Position numbers and translations under genes: made by a program
Source of the DNA: Photobacterium swingsii
GTDB lineage: Bacteria; Pseudomonadota; Gammaproteobacteria; Enterobacterales; Vibrionaceae
Direction: 5' to 3'
NCBI RefSeq assembly: GCF_024346715.1
Contig: NZ_AP024853.1
Coordinates: 1,488,001-1,552,000 of the forward strand
Length of the DNA stretch: 64,000 bases
The notes under the pieces: generated by a model
Databases searched by the model: none
Told to the model about the DNA's origin: nothing
What the model saw: only the letters and a program-made list of their open reading frames with translations
In this document: positions 43,462 through 53,625 of the stretch, in pieces
Layout of the letters: the number at the start of each line of letters is the position of its first letter
How positions within the stretch are numbered: position 1 is the first letter of the stretch

Positions 43462-45528
43462 ATGAAACAGAGATATCATCGCTTATCGGTAGTTACTGCT
43501 TCTATTATTGCGGCACTTGCCTTATCGGGCTGTAATGATGACGATTCATCCAATAATGGTTCAGATGCTAAACAAGCAAAAGCCGCAATGCACACAGTAT
43601 TCGACGGCTTTACTTCTGAAATAAAAAAAATTGATGACACCCCCCTTGGGCAGGTTACCGATCAGATGGCGAAGTTACGCCAAGAACAAGATAAGCAGTC
43701 TCTTACTGAATTAGAAAAGATAGACCGTAGTTTATTGTCTGATGAAGATAAGATTTATTATGACACCTTTAAGTTTGATCGTGAATTAGCTATCCGCGGC
43801 GGTGAACTTCCTAACCAGCGTTTTGGTACTTTTGATATTCCAAGCACTCACTTTTATAACTACATCGAAAGTAATGCGGAATACGCAGGAAAAGCATTAG
43901 AGACAGTTAAAGAGTATCAAGATCACTTGGCTGTTGTGCAAGACTACACCAGATGGGTAACCAACCTGCATGACCAATATATTCAAGGCCAAGTAGAAGA
44001 AATACAATTACCAAAAGTATTGGTTAAGCGTTATGTTGATAGTTCTGCGGAATTAATTAAAGACGCTGATGATTCAATGCTAAAAGTGGGTTTAACTCAC
44101 TTGAAAACGTTGGTGGCTAAAAGTACCAATAAAGATGATCAATTATTAGCATTACAATACGAACGTGCAGTTGATGAAGCGTTAGCCGCCAGCAAGGCTA
44201 TTGTTGCTTATCTTGGTGGTGATTATCAAAACTCTGCGCGTGGTACAGGCGTAGACGGTGATATTACAGATAAAAACATCGGCTGGGGTGACTTACCAAA
44301 CGGCAAAGTATGGTATCAATGGCAACTCGATCGCAACAGTACCACGGGTAAATCTGCCGATGAGCTAAATAAATTGGGCGAAGATTTAGTGGCTGATGCT
44401 AAAGCTGAAATGGAGCGTGTTGCTCGTTTTGTTGCTGAAAAACAAGATAGTCCAAATAAAGATACGCTAACAGCAAAATGGCTAGATGATAAAGGTGATG
44501 AACAAACCAAAACCTATAAAGTTATTAACGCTGATAAAACTGTTAACTTATCTGCCTTCTTTGACTATTTAAACTCAGAAGCTTTCTTCTATGGTCGTGA
44601 TGGGCGAACCATTAGCGGAACAGCCTATGCTAAAACCTGTGAAGTGGCTTCCTCTAAGACGGCTTGTGAAGCGGCTTTAACGGATTACTACAAATTTAAA
44701 AATGACGCCAATGACGTTGTAGCTAAGTACTTCAAAGCGATTAAAACGGACTATAAAATTGTCCCAATTGCGGCTGAACGTGAATTGTATGATGGCGTTG
44801 CGTCTTACAGTGGCAGTTCAACATCGTTTAACTTAAACACTAACCCTAAATATAGCCTTCAGAAATGGAATGTTTCTACTTTGTTGCTTCATGAAGCAGC
44901 GCCGGGTCATCACTTCCAAAATGCTTACTCACTTGAATACCCACCTGCGGACAAACCAGAATACATTAAAGGGGTTTGGTACACAGCATACGCAGAAGGT
45001 TGGGCGCTATACACCGAATGGCTTGGCTTAGAAATGGGTATTTACGGTGATTTAGACGTAAACGGTAAGCCAACGTTTGTGAATGGCACGGGTATGTGTA
45101 AGACAGCAGGGGTTGATTACACAACTTTCCAAGGTGGTATCTACAAAGATGCACAAGAGTGTAACGCTATTCAATACTTTGGTAGCTTGAATGAAGCGCA
45201 ACTGCGTAATATGCGTTTAGCCGTTGATACCGGTATTCATGCTAAAGGTTGGAGTATTCAAGAAGCGCGCGACTACATGGATGCTAACTCAGCGCTTGGT
45301 GATGGTGATATTGCATCAGAAAGCTTCCGCTATGCGGCGTATGTTGGCCAAGCGGTATCTTACAAATCAGGCTATTTAGTCATTAAAGAAATGCTTGAAA
45401 AAGCGCAATCAGAATTAGGCAGTAACTTCAGTTGGATTGAATTCCATGATCAATTGTTGAAATATGGTGACCAGCCAATGGAAGTGGTTGAAACCAGCAT
45501 TACCAATTGGATTGCGAGTAAAAAGTAA
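43462..45528 (+). CDS. DUF885 lipoprotein, putative zinc peptidase
   Basis: 688 aa. Lipoprotein signal with lipobox 'LALSGC' (Cys23); Asn at +2 and an Asp/Asn/Ser-rich tether predict outer-membrane anchoring. The DUF885 body carries the zinc-peptidase-like 'LLHEAAPGHHFQ' (~475-486) and a downstream 'AYAEGWALYTEW' whose Glu is the likely third ligand. Proteins of this family are thought to be metallopeptidases, with few characterised. Own terminator at 45556-45584. It sits ahead of the pullulanase lipoprotein gene but appears to be a separate transcription unit. Confidence 0.88.
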   Translation: MKQRYHRLSVVTASIIAALALSGCNDDDSSNNGSDAKQAKAAMHTVFDGFTSEIKKIDDTPLGQVTDQMAKLRQEQDKQSLTELEKIDRSLLSDEDKIYYDTFKFDRELAIRGGELPNQRFGTFDIPSTHFYNYIESNAEYAGKALETVKEYQDHLAVVQDYTRWVTNLHDQYIQGQVEEIQLPKVLVKRYVDSSAELIKDADDSMLKVGLTHLKTLVAKSTNKDDQLLALQYERAVDEALAASKAIVAYLGGDYQNSARGTGVDGDITDKNIGWGDLPNGKVWYQWQLDRNSTTGKSADELNKLGEDLVADAKAEMERVARFVAEKQDSPNKDTLTAKWLDDKGDEQTKTYKVINADKTVNLSAFFDYLNSEAFFYGRDGRTISGTAYAKTCEVASSKTACEAALTDYYKFKNDANDVVAKYFKAIKTDYKIVPIAAERELYDGVASYSGSSTSFNLNTNPKYSLQKWNVSTLLLHEAAPGHHFQNAYSLEYPPADKPEYIKGVWYTAYAEGWALYTEWLGLEMGIYGDLDVNGKPTFVNGTGMCKTAGVDYTTFQGGIYKDAQECNAIQYFGSLNEAQLRNMRLAVDTGIHAKGWSIQEARDYMDANSALGDGDIASESFRYAAYVGQAVSYKSGYLVIKEMLEKAQSELGSNFSWIEFHDQLLKYGDQPMEVVETSITNWIASKK

Positions 45529-45555
45529 AATAAACCTGAATAAGTAACTAAAGAC

Positions 45556-45584
45556 AGAGGCTGCTATTTTGCAGCCTCTTTTTT
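45556..45584 (+). terminator. intrinsic terminator after the DUF885 gene
   Basis: Perfect 9-bp stem AGAGGCTGC (45556-45564) and GCAGCCTCT (45571-45579), 6-nt loop, T run to 45584. Confidence 0.9.
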
Positions 45585-45801
45585 AGGCATGTCGTAAGCT
45601 CATTGCTTTTGTTATTACTAAACATGAAGATCACAACATTTTGTGCAAACAGGTTATAAATCATGTACCCCTACAAAGGGTGAGTAGCTGCCCATAAAAA
45701 GTAATAAAACGCTGCTGTTTTAAATAAGATTGCACGTATCACAGTATGCATAACACGACTTTTCATACCTTTAGCCAAAATCCAATAACAAGGAATGAAA
45801 C

Positions 45802-48800
45802 GTGAAATTTACTTTATCTAAAACGGCACAACTTATTCTGCCATTACTTTACGCAACAACATTAGTCGGTTGTAATGGTAGCGATAATAATGATGATGGA
45901 AATAAGCATGCTTATTTTGATACCACTAACCCACCTAAAATTAATATCGTTATTCCTGAAACGTCAGGTCCAGTAGCTAAGCTGAAAGCGACAGGTAAAG
46001 TGGATGAGCCGATTATCGCGGCTGATGGTGAGGCTGTTTTATATTTAGTAGAAAAAGCAAAAGATAGCAGTGTAGGCAAAGCGTCATCAAAAGATTATTC
46101 AGACTATAACTTATACATTTGGAATGACGATACTTGTAAGCGAGCGGGGCAATCGCTCCTGCAAAGCGATTGGAATAAAATCGTTAATATTCCAACAGGT
46201 TCTGATAGTAATGGTCCTTACTGGAAGTTACCGTTACAAAATGCTTCACCAAACTGTATGAATATCATAGTACGGAAAGGGACAGATAAACTTACAAATA
46301 ATGTAAAGTTCGATTTTGACACGATTACAGATCGAACTGGTTCACTGACCACAAGTGTGACTGAACCATATGATAGCCGTGAAGCAGCCTTTTTATCTTT
46401 GGCGGGCGTTGCAAATGCAGAAGCGCATTTAGTGGATGCGCATACCCTAGTATGGGATGGTGCAACAGGCGCAAAAGATGTACGCCTGTATCTATCGTTA
46501 GCTTCAGACATAGAACCTAAAGGTGATAACTACCAGTTTGATAACCAATATATTGAGTTAACCACGGGCTCTATATCTGCCGCCGCGCAGAAGAAATACC
46601 CTAAGTTAAAGGGTAAAACCGCTTATAGCATTGACCCTATGATTGATATGCGTCCAATCGTTAAAGCTGAGCTGGTTGCAATCGCGGTTGATGATAAAGG
46701 TGATGTATTAGCTGCGACAAAAGTTCAAGCGGCGGGTAGCTTGGATAACCTATTTGCGACCAAAGCAAAAGATGCTGAACTGGGTGCAATCACTGATGGC
46801 GCAGATACCACGTTCCGCTTATGGGCACCATCGGCACAAAACGTTGTGGCGGTATTGTTTAATCAAGACAAAAAAGAGCTTGGCCGTTTACAAATGGCGT
46901 ATCAGCCAGAGTCTGGTGTATGGTCGGTGAATACCAATAAAGCACCGAGTGGTACTTACTATCGTTACTTAGTGAATGTTGTCCACCCAGTTTCAAGTAA
47001 AGTAGAAAGTTATCAAGTTACTGACCCATATGCATTGAGCTTGTCTCGCAACTCTGAATTTAGCCAAGTCGTTGATTTGGATGATCCATCGCTGAAGCCC
47101 GATGGTTGGGATACGCTAAAAGCGCCCGTAGCCCAAGACAATCCAGCTAAGTTCGTGATTTATGAATCACATGTTCGTGATTTTTCCGCTTTAGATGAAT
47201 CAGTACCAGCCGAAGATCGCGGTAAGTTTACTGCATTTACCGATGAGGATAGCGCGCCTGTACAACACCTTAAATCGCTCAGCGAAAGTGGAGTGACTCA
47301 CTTACATTTACTGCCTATCTTTGATATCGCCACTATTAATGAAGACCCGAGCAAAGTTGCTAATATCAACGATCAATTTAGTCAATTATGTAGCGTGAAT
47401 AAGGACATAACGACATCACGGTTTAGTAATTATTGCATGTCAGGTTTGACGATTGCTGAAGTCCTTGATCTTGAAAGAGATAATGACACGCCAGACAACC
47501 CTGTTGTGCAAGAGCTTAATCGTTATGTGTCGGCAACCGACAGCTTCAACTGGGGCTATGATCCCTTCCATTACACGGTACCTGAAGGGTCATACTCGAC
47601 CAATGCCGAAGGTACACAACGTATTCTTGAAACCCGAGAAATGATCCAATCGATCAAACAAAACATCGGCATGAATGTGGTCATGGATGTGGTGTATAAC
47701 CATACGAATGCCGCAGGCCCAACGGCTGATACATCAGTATTGGATAAAATTGTTCCTTGGTATTACAACCGCTTAGATCCCGTTACAGGGCAAGTGATGA
47801 ATTCAACCTGTTGTTCAAATACGGCGCCTGAAAATGCCATGATGGCAAAATTGATTGATGACTCGCTGGTGGTTTGGGCGCGTGATTATAAGATCGATTC
47901 ATTCCGCTTTGACCTAATGGGCCACCATCCGCTAGCGCAGATTGAAGAATCTTTGGCGGCAGTGAAAAAAGTAGATCCAAATACCTATTTCTACGGTGAA
48001 GGTTGGAATTTTGGCGAAGTCGAAAATGATCAGTTGTTTGTTCAAGCGACGCAAAAACACTTAGGTGGTACAGGTATTGGTAGCTTCTCGGATCGCTTAC
48101 GTGACGCCGTGCGTGGCGGTGGGCCTTTTGATGGCGCCGAAGCGTTACGTACTAACAAAGGTTTTGGTAATGGTATTAATGATCAAAAAGAGGCGGACGT
48201 AGTGAAAAATGCACTCCACCTTGCCGATCTCACACGTCTAGGTATGGCGGGTAACTTAAAAACCTTTACCTTTATCGATAGCAAAGGGAACAAAGTTGCG
48301 GGTAAAGATGTGGATTATAACGGTCAAGCGGCGGGTTACGCTGACGATCCAACTGAAATTCAAAACTATGTGTCGAAGCACGATAACCAAACCCTGTGGG
48401 ATAACAATCAGTACAAAGCGCCTGATTCAACCCCTCTGGACACACGTGTTCGCATGCAGGCGGTGTCGTTGGCGACAGCCATGTTAGGCCAAGGTATTCC
48501 ATTTACTCATATGGGATCTGATCTATTACGTTCGAAATCCATGCAGCGTGACTCGTACGATTCAGGTGATTGGTACAACCATGTTGATTTTACTTATCAA
48601 GGTAATAACTGGAACAAAGGTTTACCTCGTAAAGACAAAGATGGTGATAATTACCAAACTATCGACCAAGTGTTGACGCAAAGTGGCCTTAATGCACAAC
48701 CTGCTGCGGAAGAGATTCAGCAAATGGGCGTGTACTACAAAGAAATGGCCGCATTGCGTAAAGCCTACCCATTACTGACTTTGGGCAAAGGAAGCGAAGT

Positions 48801-49128
48801 GAATCAACGTGTCAGCTTCCACAATACAGGCCCTAGCCAACAAGCGGGCTTAATTGTGATGAGTATTGATAACGGTGTTGGTGCAGGCGTGGATGTAGAT
48901 CCGAAAAAAGATGCTTTAGTTGTTGCGATCAACGCATCAAGCACAACGAAAACCTTTACTTTAAAAGGCGTGAAAGGGTTACAAGTCAGCACATTGCATC
49001 GCTCTGATTTGGCTAAAGGTGCAAAAGCTGATGGTGAGGTCTTAACGATTCCGGCATGGACGCCTGTGGTTTTTGTTATGCCTCGCGCTGCGCAACGTGG
49101 AACGGGTATTCCTGTTATCGGTAAGTAA
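45802..49128 (+). CDS. pulA: lipoprotein pullulanase (GH13)
   Basis: 1108 aa. GTG start with AAGGAATG upstream. Lipobox 'TLVGC' (Cys24) with Asn at +2 and an Asn/Asp tether. N-terminal starch-binding region (~45-330), CBM48 domain ('FRLWAPSAQNVVAVLF', ~330-345), then the GH13 barrel: 'NWGYDP' pullulanase signature (~575), 'VVMDVVYNHT', nucleophile D704 in 'SFRFDLMGHH', acid E733 in 'FYGEGWNF', and 'SKHDNQTLWD'. It hydrolyses alpha-1,6 branches of pullulan, glycogen or starch at the cell surface. No type II secretion genes are nearby. Convergent with a GPH symporter that may import released oligosaccharides. Confidence 0.95.
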   Translation: MKFTLSKTAQLILPLLYATTLVGCNGSDNNDDGNKHAYFDTTNPPKINIVIPETSGPVAKLKATGKVDEPIIAADGEAVLYLVEKAKDSSVGKASSKDYSDYNLYIWNDDTCKRAGQSLLQSDWNKIVNIPTGSDSNGPYWKLPLQNASPNCMNIIVRKGTDKLTNNVKFDFDTITDRTGSLTTSVTEPYDSREAAFLSLAGVANAEAHLVDAHTLVWDGATGAKDVRLYLSLASDIEPKGDNYQFDNQYIELTTGSISAAAQKKYPKLKGKTAYSIDPMIDMRPIVKAELVAIAVDDKGDVLAATKVQAAGSLDNLFATKAKDAELGAITDGADTTFRLWAPSAQNVVAVLFNQDKKELGRLQMAYQPESGVWSVNTNKAPSGTYYRYLVNVVHPVSSKVESYQVTDPYALSLSRNSEFSQVVDLDDPSLKPDGWDTLKAPVAQDNPAKFVIYESHVRDFSALDESVPAEDRGKFTAFTDEDSAPVQHLKSLSESGVTHLHLLPIFDIATINEDPSKVANINDQFSQLCSVNKDITTSRFSNYCMSGLTIAEVLDLERDNDTPDNPVVQELNRYVSATDSFNWGYDPFHYTVPEGSYSTNAEGTQRILETREMIQSIKQNIGMNVVMDVVYNHTNAAGPTADTSVLDKIVPWYYNRLDPVTGQVMNSTCCSNTAPENAMMAKLIDDSLVVWARDYKIDSFRFDLMGHHPLAQIEESLAAVKKVDPNTYFYGEGWNFGEVENDQLFVQATQKHLGGTGIGSFSDRLRDAVRGGGPFDGAEALRTNKGFGNGINDQKEADVVKNALHLADLTRLGMAGNLKTFTFIDSKGNKVAGKDVDYNGQAAGYADDPTEIQNYVSKHDNQTLWDNNQYKAPDSTPLDTRVRMQAVSLATAMLGQGIPFTHMGSDLLRSKSMQRDSYDSGDWYNHVDFTYQGNNWNKGLPRKDKDGDNYQTIDQVLTQSGLNAQPAAEEIQQMGVYYKEMAALRKAYPLLTLGKGSEVNQRVSFHNTGPSQQAGLIVMSIDNGVGAGVDVDPKKDALVVAINASSTTKTFTLKGVKGLQVSTLHRSDLAKGAKADGEVLTIPAWTPVVFVMPRAAQRGTGIPVIGK

Positions 49129-49188
49129 GTGGTCAATAAGTGATGGGTAAATAACGGTTTAGATATTTTATTTTCTTATTTACTAAGC

Positions 49189-49216
49189 AAGCGCCTACCA
49201 GTGACGGTAGGCGCTT
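49189..49216. terminator. bidirectional terminator between pulA and the symporter gene
   Basis: Perfect 11-bp stem AAGCGCCTACC (49189-49199) and GGTAGGCGCTT (49206-49216), T run following on plus. Confidence 0.9.
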
Positions 49217-49261
49217 TTTATTGGAAGCGATTTTCAATGAAGCGAGTTAATCCATGACGCT

Positions 49262-50683
49262 TTATGATTGAGTGGCAACTTTTAGTTCGCTTTCCTCGTC
49301 ATTATCGTCATCGGCATATTTGGATTTGATTGTCGCTTGTACTTGCTCAAGGAAATCACCGTTCAACTTATAATATTTGAAGTAGATGAATAGGGTTAGC
49401 CCATAAAAGAACGCAGGTAAACCTATCATAATCAACTGCATACCAAAGATGGTTTCGTTTGATTGCTCTACATTTGGTACATAGCCTACTATCGTCAAGA
49501 TGATACCAATAAAGAAAGAAGCGAGCGCAGAGCCTCCTTTAACAACCATGGTTTGTACTGAGTAAGCGACGCTTTCACAGCGAATACCTAATTTATATTC
49601 GCCATAGTCAACGGTATCGGCAACCATAATCACTTGAAGTACCCAGAACAGGGCATTACCCACAGTCATAAATACGCCAGCGGTTGTCACTGTAAATGCA
49701 CTCGCGGCATCAAACATGCTAATGGCGATCAAAATCCCAGAACCAATTAAGGGACAGATACAAGAAGCGGCCCATAGCTGTCGACGTGAAAATTTCATGG
49801 CTAACTTAGGGAATAACGCAGTTGCGATGAGGTTGGCTATGGTTGCGTAAGCCATGTAGAAAGGGAATAAATCTGGATCACCTATCACATAGGTAAAATA
49901 GTAAACCGCGAACCCTGTGATGATGTTCCCCGCTAAATTCTTAGACAGTGCCATACAGAGAAGGCTAGATAACTGATCATTTTTGTGGATCAAGGCAATC
50001 ATATTTTTAAGTGATAATCGCTCCGTATTTTTTTCTTGAGATGCCTTGTCTTTAACATTGTCTGTTGTGTATTTTTCTTTCACATTGGTCAAGGTGATAA
50101 CCGTAGAGACGATAAAGAAACCAATCAAAATAGAAGCAAATACAGTGAACCCATACCCTTTATCATCACCACCAAAATGATCAACGATAGGCATGGCTAT
50201 CGCCGCAGATAGCGCCCAAGCCAGGCTGGCAAAGAAGCGAGGGAAGGGAACTAACGCCTCGCGCTCTTTTTTGTCCATGGTTAATGTCGGGACCAATGAC
50301 CAAAAAGGGATATCCATTAGGGTATATGTCATGCCCCATAAAATATAAGTGACTGCGGCATAAACAATTAATGCGGTACCTTCAAAATGGTGGGCTTGAA
50401 ATAGCATGTAAAGAACAACGGAGTTGGATAATGTGCCTATTAATAGCCAAGGCTTGAATTTTCCCCATCGCGAACGTGTACTGTTAACTATCCAGCCCAT
50501 AATGGGGTCATTTATCGCATCCCAGATACGTGCAATCAGGAAAATAGATCCAACGATTCCAGCGGAAATGCCAGCAACGTCGGTGTAATAGAACATTAGG
50601 TACATGTATACGATGGTGATGGCGAAATCTTTACCAAATGCGCCAAATCCGTAGCTAAGTTTGGTTTTCATTGAAATTGACAT
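49262..50683 (-). CDS. GPH-family sugar:cation symporter (MelB-like)
   Basis: 473 aa from the ATG at 50683, which has AAGGGTG six nt upstream; a longer frame to 50776 would add a non-conserved hydrophobic leader and is rejected. About twelve transmembrane helices. The glycoside-pentoside-hexuronide signatures are present: 'YTDVAGISAGIVGSIFLIARIWDAINDPIMG' region (cation-site Asp residues) and 'SRWGKFKPWLL'. The family imports oligosaccharides, glycosides or uronides with Na+ or H+. Facing the pullulanase gene, an alpha-glucan oligosaccharide is a fair guess but not shown. Confidence 0.9.
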   Translation of the reverse strand: MSISMKTKLSYGFGAFGKDFAITIVYMYLMFYYTDVAGISAGIVGSIFLIARIWDAINDPIMGWIVNSTRSRWGKFKPWLLIGTLSNSVVLYMLFQAHHFEGTALIVYAAVTYILWGMTYTLMDIPFWSLVPTLTMDKKEREALVPFPRFFASLAWALSAAIAMPIVDHFGGDDKGYGFTVFASILIGFFIVSTVITLTNVKEKYTTDNVKDKASQEKNTERLSLKNMIALIHKNDQLSSLLCMALSKNLAGNIITGFAVYYFTYVIGDPDLFPFYMAYATIANLIATALFPKLAMKFSRRQLWAASCICPLIGSGILIAISMFDAASAFTVTTAGVFMTVGNALFWVLQVIMVADTVDYGEYKLGIRCESVAYSVQTMVVKGGSALASFFIGIILTIVGYVPNVEQSNETIFGMQLIMIGLPAFFYGLTLFIYFKYYKLNGDFLEQVQATIKSKYADDDNDEESELKVATQS

Positions 50684-51346
50684 AAACACCCTTAGGTATA
50701 ACAACACACTATTTATTAAAGAAAAGAGGGATAGCAAGTTACGTAAGTAGCAAGCTAGGCTGGTTGTTGTATTCATTTTGAAGCTGGATACTATTGGGTT
50801 TTATAGCGTTAGCTTTTCATCCTTAAATCCTTTTAATCAATCTGTAGCGCTCAAGTTATTGATGGCAATAATCTACACTTACAGAGTTGAAGTATTCTTC
50901 TCGCTAATCCGAAACACTCTCCTGTTTTCTAAAATTTAAAGTTCGGGCTAATAAAATATGAGGAAATAGGACAAGTCTCCCAATATTCAGGAAGGTTAAT
51001 ATCGTCCAGTCTTCTTATTCTCAAGCAGATGATGTGAGTGGGCTTGGGGGATGGTCACCGTTGTGCTTTGCAGCGGCGAGGCAATTGATTGAATAGAACA
51101 CGTATTACCAGAGCTTATCCCCATAGCTTTACAGATTAGAGTGACATATTGGTTATGACTTTTTGCTTAGATTGTCAGCAACATGAGGAACAATTTAATA
51201 CCAAGTCATCAAGTTTCGTGTCGAGTATTCAAGTATCATACTCAACGCCCTACATTGAGGGTAAAAGTTGTTAATCAATGAAGATGTAAAAGAGGTTAGT
51301 TGTTTGGTGTATTACAGAGTAAACCGTACTTCGAGTGAGGCATAGT
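50684..51346. other. 663-bp divergent intergenic region
   Basis: Holds the promoters of the symporter gene (minus) and of the 188-aa gene (plus). No other gene or strong structure was found. Confidence 0.4.
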
Positions 51347-51913
51347 ATGAAAACCTTGTATAAAGCCTTATTAGTCCTTGGCGTTATCGGTCTCTCGATT
51401 TTTAGCTATTTAGGTTACCAGTCTTATCGGGCGTTGACCTACATGAAGCATGATATGGGGTGGTTATGGATAGATAGCCAACTGATTAGCCCCGATACGA
51501 CTGCAATGCAAAGTGCACGCACGCCACATACGAAGCAATTGGTGTTTCGTCAGGTTGATGTGGATCGCGAATTAGCGATCTACCTAAACACGACATACGA
51601 TGGTGATTTTCTTTTTACTTTCATCAAGAAAACACCTTGCACCCTAGCAACGCCATACGAAGCTAAACTGACAGTTAATAATCAAGCTGAACAACAGATT
51701 GTGTTTGATTGTCATGAACCAGATACCGCGATTTACAGAATAGCAAAACGTAAATTTAGTCAGCTGCACTTAACCGCATCTGATTTTGATTTTGAGTTAG
51801 ATCTTAAGCAGTGGAACCCAAAAGCACTCAAAAAAGATGACTTTATGCAGCACAATTATGAGTTTTTTCAAAAGCACACGTCAGAAAAAATTTACCCATG
51901 GAATAGGGATTAG
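51347..51913 (+). CDS. hypothetical membrane-anchored protein (188 aa)
   Basis: ATG 51347 with GAGG seven nt upstream, preferred over a GTG at 51335. One N-terminal transmembrane helix or uncleaved signal (~5-25), then a periplasmic domain of ~160 residues with two cysteines ('KTPCTLA' and 'FDCHEPD') that may form a disulfide. No family recognised. Single gene with a terminator at 51949-51989. Confidence 0.65.
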   Translation: MKTLYKALLVLGVIGLSIFSYLGYQSYRALTYMKHDMGWLWIDSQLISPDTTAMQSARTPHTKQLVFRQVDVDRELAIYLNTTYDGDFLFTFIKKTPCTLATPYEAKLTVNNQAEQQIVFDCHEPDTAIYRIAKRKFSQLHLTASDFDFELDLKQWNPKALKKDDFMQHNYEFFQKHTSEKIYPWNRD

Positions 51914-51948
51914 CTAGCGGATATTGAGTGCTTGCAACTCAGCAAAAA

Positions 51949-51989
51949 AAGCCCCGTACCCGTTGATATTACCAACAGGTACGGGGCTT
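51949..51989. terminator. bidirectional terminator
   Basis: 12-bp stem AAGCCCCGTACC (51949-51960) and GGTACGGGGCTT (51978-51989), with an inner GTTG/CAAC pair; A and T tracts on both sides. Confidence 0.9.
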
Positions 51990-52028
51990 ATTTATACGCT
52001 TGATTCAGTGATTACACTTGATCAACGA

Positions 52029-52403
52029 TTAATCAATGTCGCAATCAGTACAACTTTGTAGCGCGATTTCGTGCTCAAAAACGGCCTTTTCGTTACCGTC
52101 TGCCAGTAGTTCCGCTATTTCATCTGCGACTTCTTGCTCGTCGTCTGCTTCAATTTGATCTGCAAGTTCTTCTTCTGAATAACCGTAGAAATTCAGTAAT
52201 AAGTAATCACGCGCTTCGTCTTTAGTACAGGTTACGTTCACTGAAAGATCAGCTTCAACCTTACCCTGTTCGATAATTGCAGCCAGTTGTGCCAAGACAT
52301 CTTCTTTCATCGCCGCGGTTAACCAACCAAGATCAGTACTTACTGTGGTTTTTTTACAGTTAAAACAAGGAAGTTGATGAAAGTAATATTGAAAGTCAGT
52401 CAT
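52029..52403 (-). CDS. hypothetical acidic protein with CxxC pairs (124 aa)
   Basis: Not recognised. Two cysteine pairs near the ends ('CFNCKK' at ~13-18 and 'SCTDCDID' at the C-terminus) could bind one zinc ion. The middle is strongly acidic ('EEELADQIEADDEQEVADEIAELL' in part). Soluble, cytoplasmic. ATG with a weak ribosome site. Monocistronic, upstream of and divergent from the thi locus. Confidence 0.65.
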   Translation of the reverse strand: MTDFQYYFHQLPCFNCKKTTVSTDLGWLTAAMKEDVLAQLAAIIEQGKVEADLSVNVTCTKDEARDYLLLNFYGYSEEELADQIEADDEQEVADEIAELLADGNEKAVFEHEIALQSCTDCDID

Positions 52404-52604
52404 AGGTAATTTCTTCTAGAGTGTTGTATAGCCAGATTATGCGCGTTTTCTCGAAAAATACTATCTCAATAGGTGCTGAAGAGTAGATTTCTATGGAATT
52501 TTTGAGGGAGGAATAGGGGGATCGCAGCAATAGGTGGCACTCAACAAAGACCTAATAAGTTTTGTCTGTCGTTCTTCCATTGAGCTTGTTACTATTTGAA
52601 AAGA

Positions 52605-52688
52605 TAGTCGGGGTGCCGAAAGGCTGAGAGCGTATATTACGAAACCCGTTGAACCTGATTCAGTTCGCACTGGCGTAGGGAACTATAT
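52605..52688 (+). ncRNA. TPP riboswitch (THI element)
   Basis: Conserved parts are all present: 'GGGGTGCC' (52610-52617), 'GGCTGAGAG' (52622-52630), 'ACCCGTTGAACCTGAT' (52644-52659) and 'CTGGCGTAGGGAA' (52670-52682). It binds thiamine pyrophosphate and should lower thiM-thiE expression when TPP is plentiful. Confidence 0.95.
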
Positions 52689-52779
52689 GTCTAGCTAATG
52701 ATGATCCACCTTTATCAACATTATTGGCTTGGCTGGAGCAAAATATGTCGAATCCAGCCTCAGTATTCATATCAGTTTC

Positions 52780-52836
52780 TTCCCTCAGGTTCTTCCTATC
52801 CGCTACCGGAATTGATAACAGCAATCGCTGAGGGAA
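52780..52836 (+). promoter_or_regulatory. ribosome-site sequestering stem of the TPP riboswitch
   Basis: TTCCCTCAG (52780-52788) is a perfect complement of CTGAGGGAA (52828-52836), which contains the thiM ribosome site GAGGG four to eight nt before the ATG at 52840. This fits translational control as the riboswitch output. Confidence 0.65.
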
Positions 52837-52839
52837 AAC

Positions 52840-53625
52840 ATGAACACACAAACCATCATTAACGCTCTGCATGCCGTTCGTGAGCAGAAACCACTGGTTG
52901 TGAACCTGACCAATTATGTCGTCATGAACAATACTGCCAATGCGCTACTGGCCATTGGTGCTTCGCCGATCATGGCACATTCTCGTGAAGAAATGGCTGA
53001 AATGATGTCTTTTGCCGGCGCACTGGTCATTAATATTGGTACCTTGGACAGTGTATGGGTGCCACGTATGGTATTCGCTGTCGAGCAGGCAAATATCCAT
53101 AATAAAACGGTTGTGCTTGATCCTGTTGGTTGTGGTGCCAGCCGCTTACGAACAGAAACGTCTCGCCAAATTGCGAAGGCGGCTAAGAAGTTGATTATTC
53201 GAGGCAATGCTTCAGAAATCATTTCTTTAGCGGGTGAAAAAGGGCAAAACAAAGGCGTCGATGCACTTGATAGCACTGAAGCGGCAGTAGGTGCAGCGCG
53301 CTTTTTGATCCGAGAGTATCAATGCAATGTCGTGATTTCAGGTGAAGTTGATTTTGTTGTAACAGATGAAGGGCAGATCCAGCTTCATAATGGTCATGCC
53401 ATGATGCCTCACGTAACGGGAATGGGCTGTACCCTCAGTGCACTGACTGGTGCTTTTGCGGCTATCGGAGAAGAGACTGGATTAGCAGCTGCGGCGATAC
53501 TCGGCGTAGCAGGTGAAATGGCTGCCGAACAGTCGAAAGGCCCAGGTAGCTTGCAGTGTAATTTGCTCGATATTCTGTATCAGCTTGATGAAGAAATGAT
53601 CATCCAGCGTCTGAAGTTGGCTTAG
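52840..53625 (+). CDS. thiM: hydroxyethylthiazole kinase
   Basis: 261 aa, full length. ThiM phosphorylates 4-methyl-5-(2-hydroxyethyl)thiazole in thiazole salvage. Ribokinase-like fold with 'NYVVMNNTANALLAIGASPIMAHS' region (thiazole site), 'VLDPVGCGASRLR', 'IRGNASEI' and the C-terminal catalytic/anion-hole 'HVTGMGCTLSALTGA' with Cys. Behind a TPP riboswitch; overlaps thiE by one base (TAGTG region), so the two are coupled. Confidence 0.97.
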   Translation: MNTQTIINALHAVREQKPLVVNLTNYVVMNNTANALLAIGASPIMAHSREEMAEMMSFAGALVINIGTLDSVWVPRMVFAVEQANIHNKTVVLDPVGCGASRLRTETSRQIAKAAKKLIIRGNASEIISLAGEKGQNKGVDALDSTEAAVGAARFLIREYQCNVVISGEVDFVVTDEGQIQLHNGHAMMPHVTGMGCTLSALTGAFAAIGEETGLAAAAILGVAGEMAAEQSKGPGSLQCNLLDILYQLDEEMIIQRLKLA

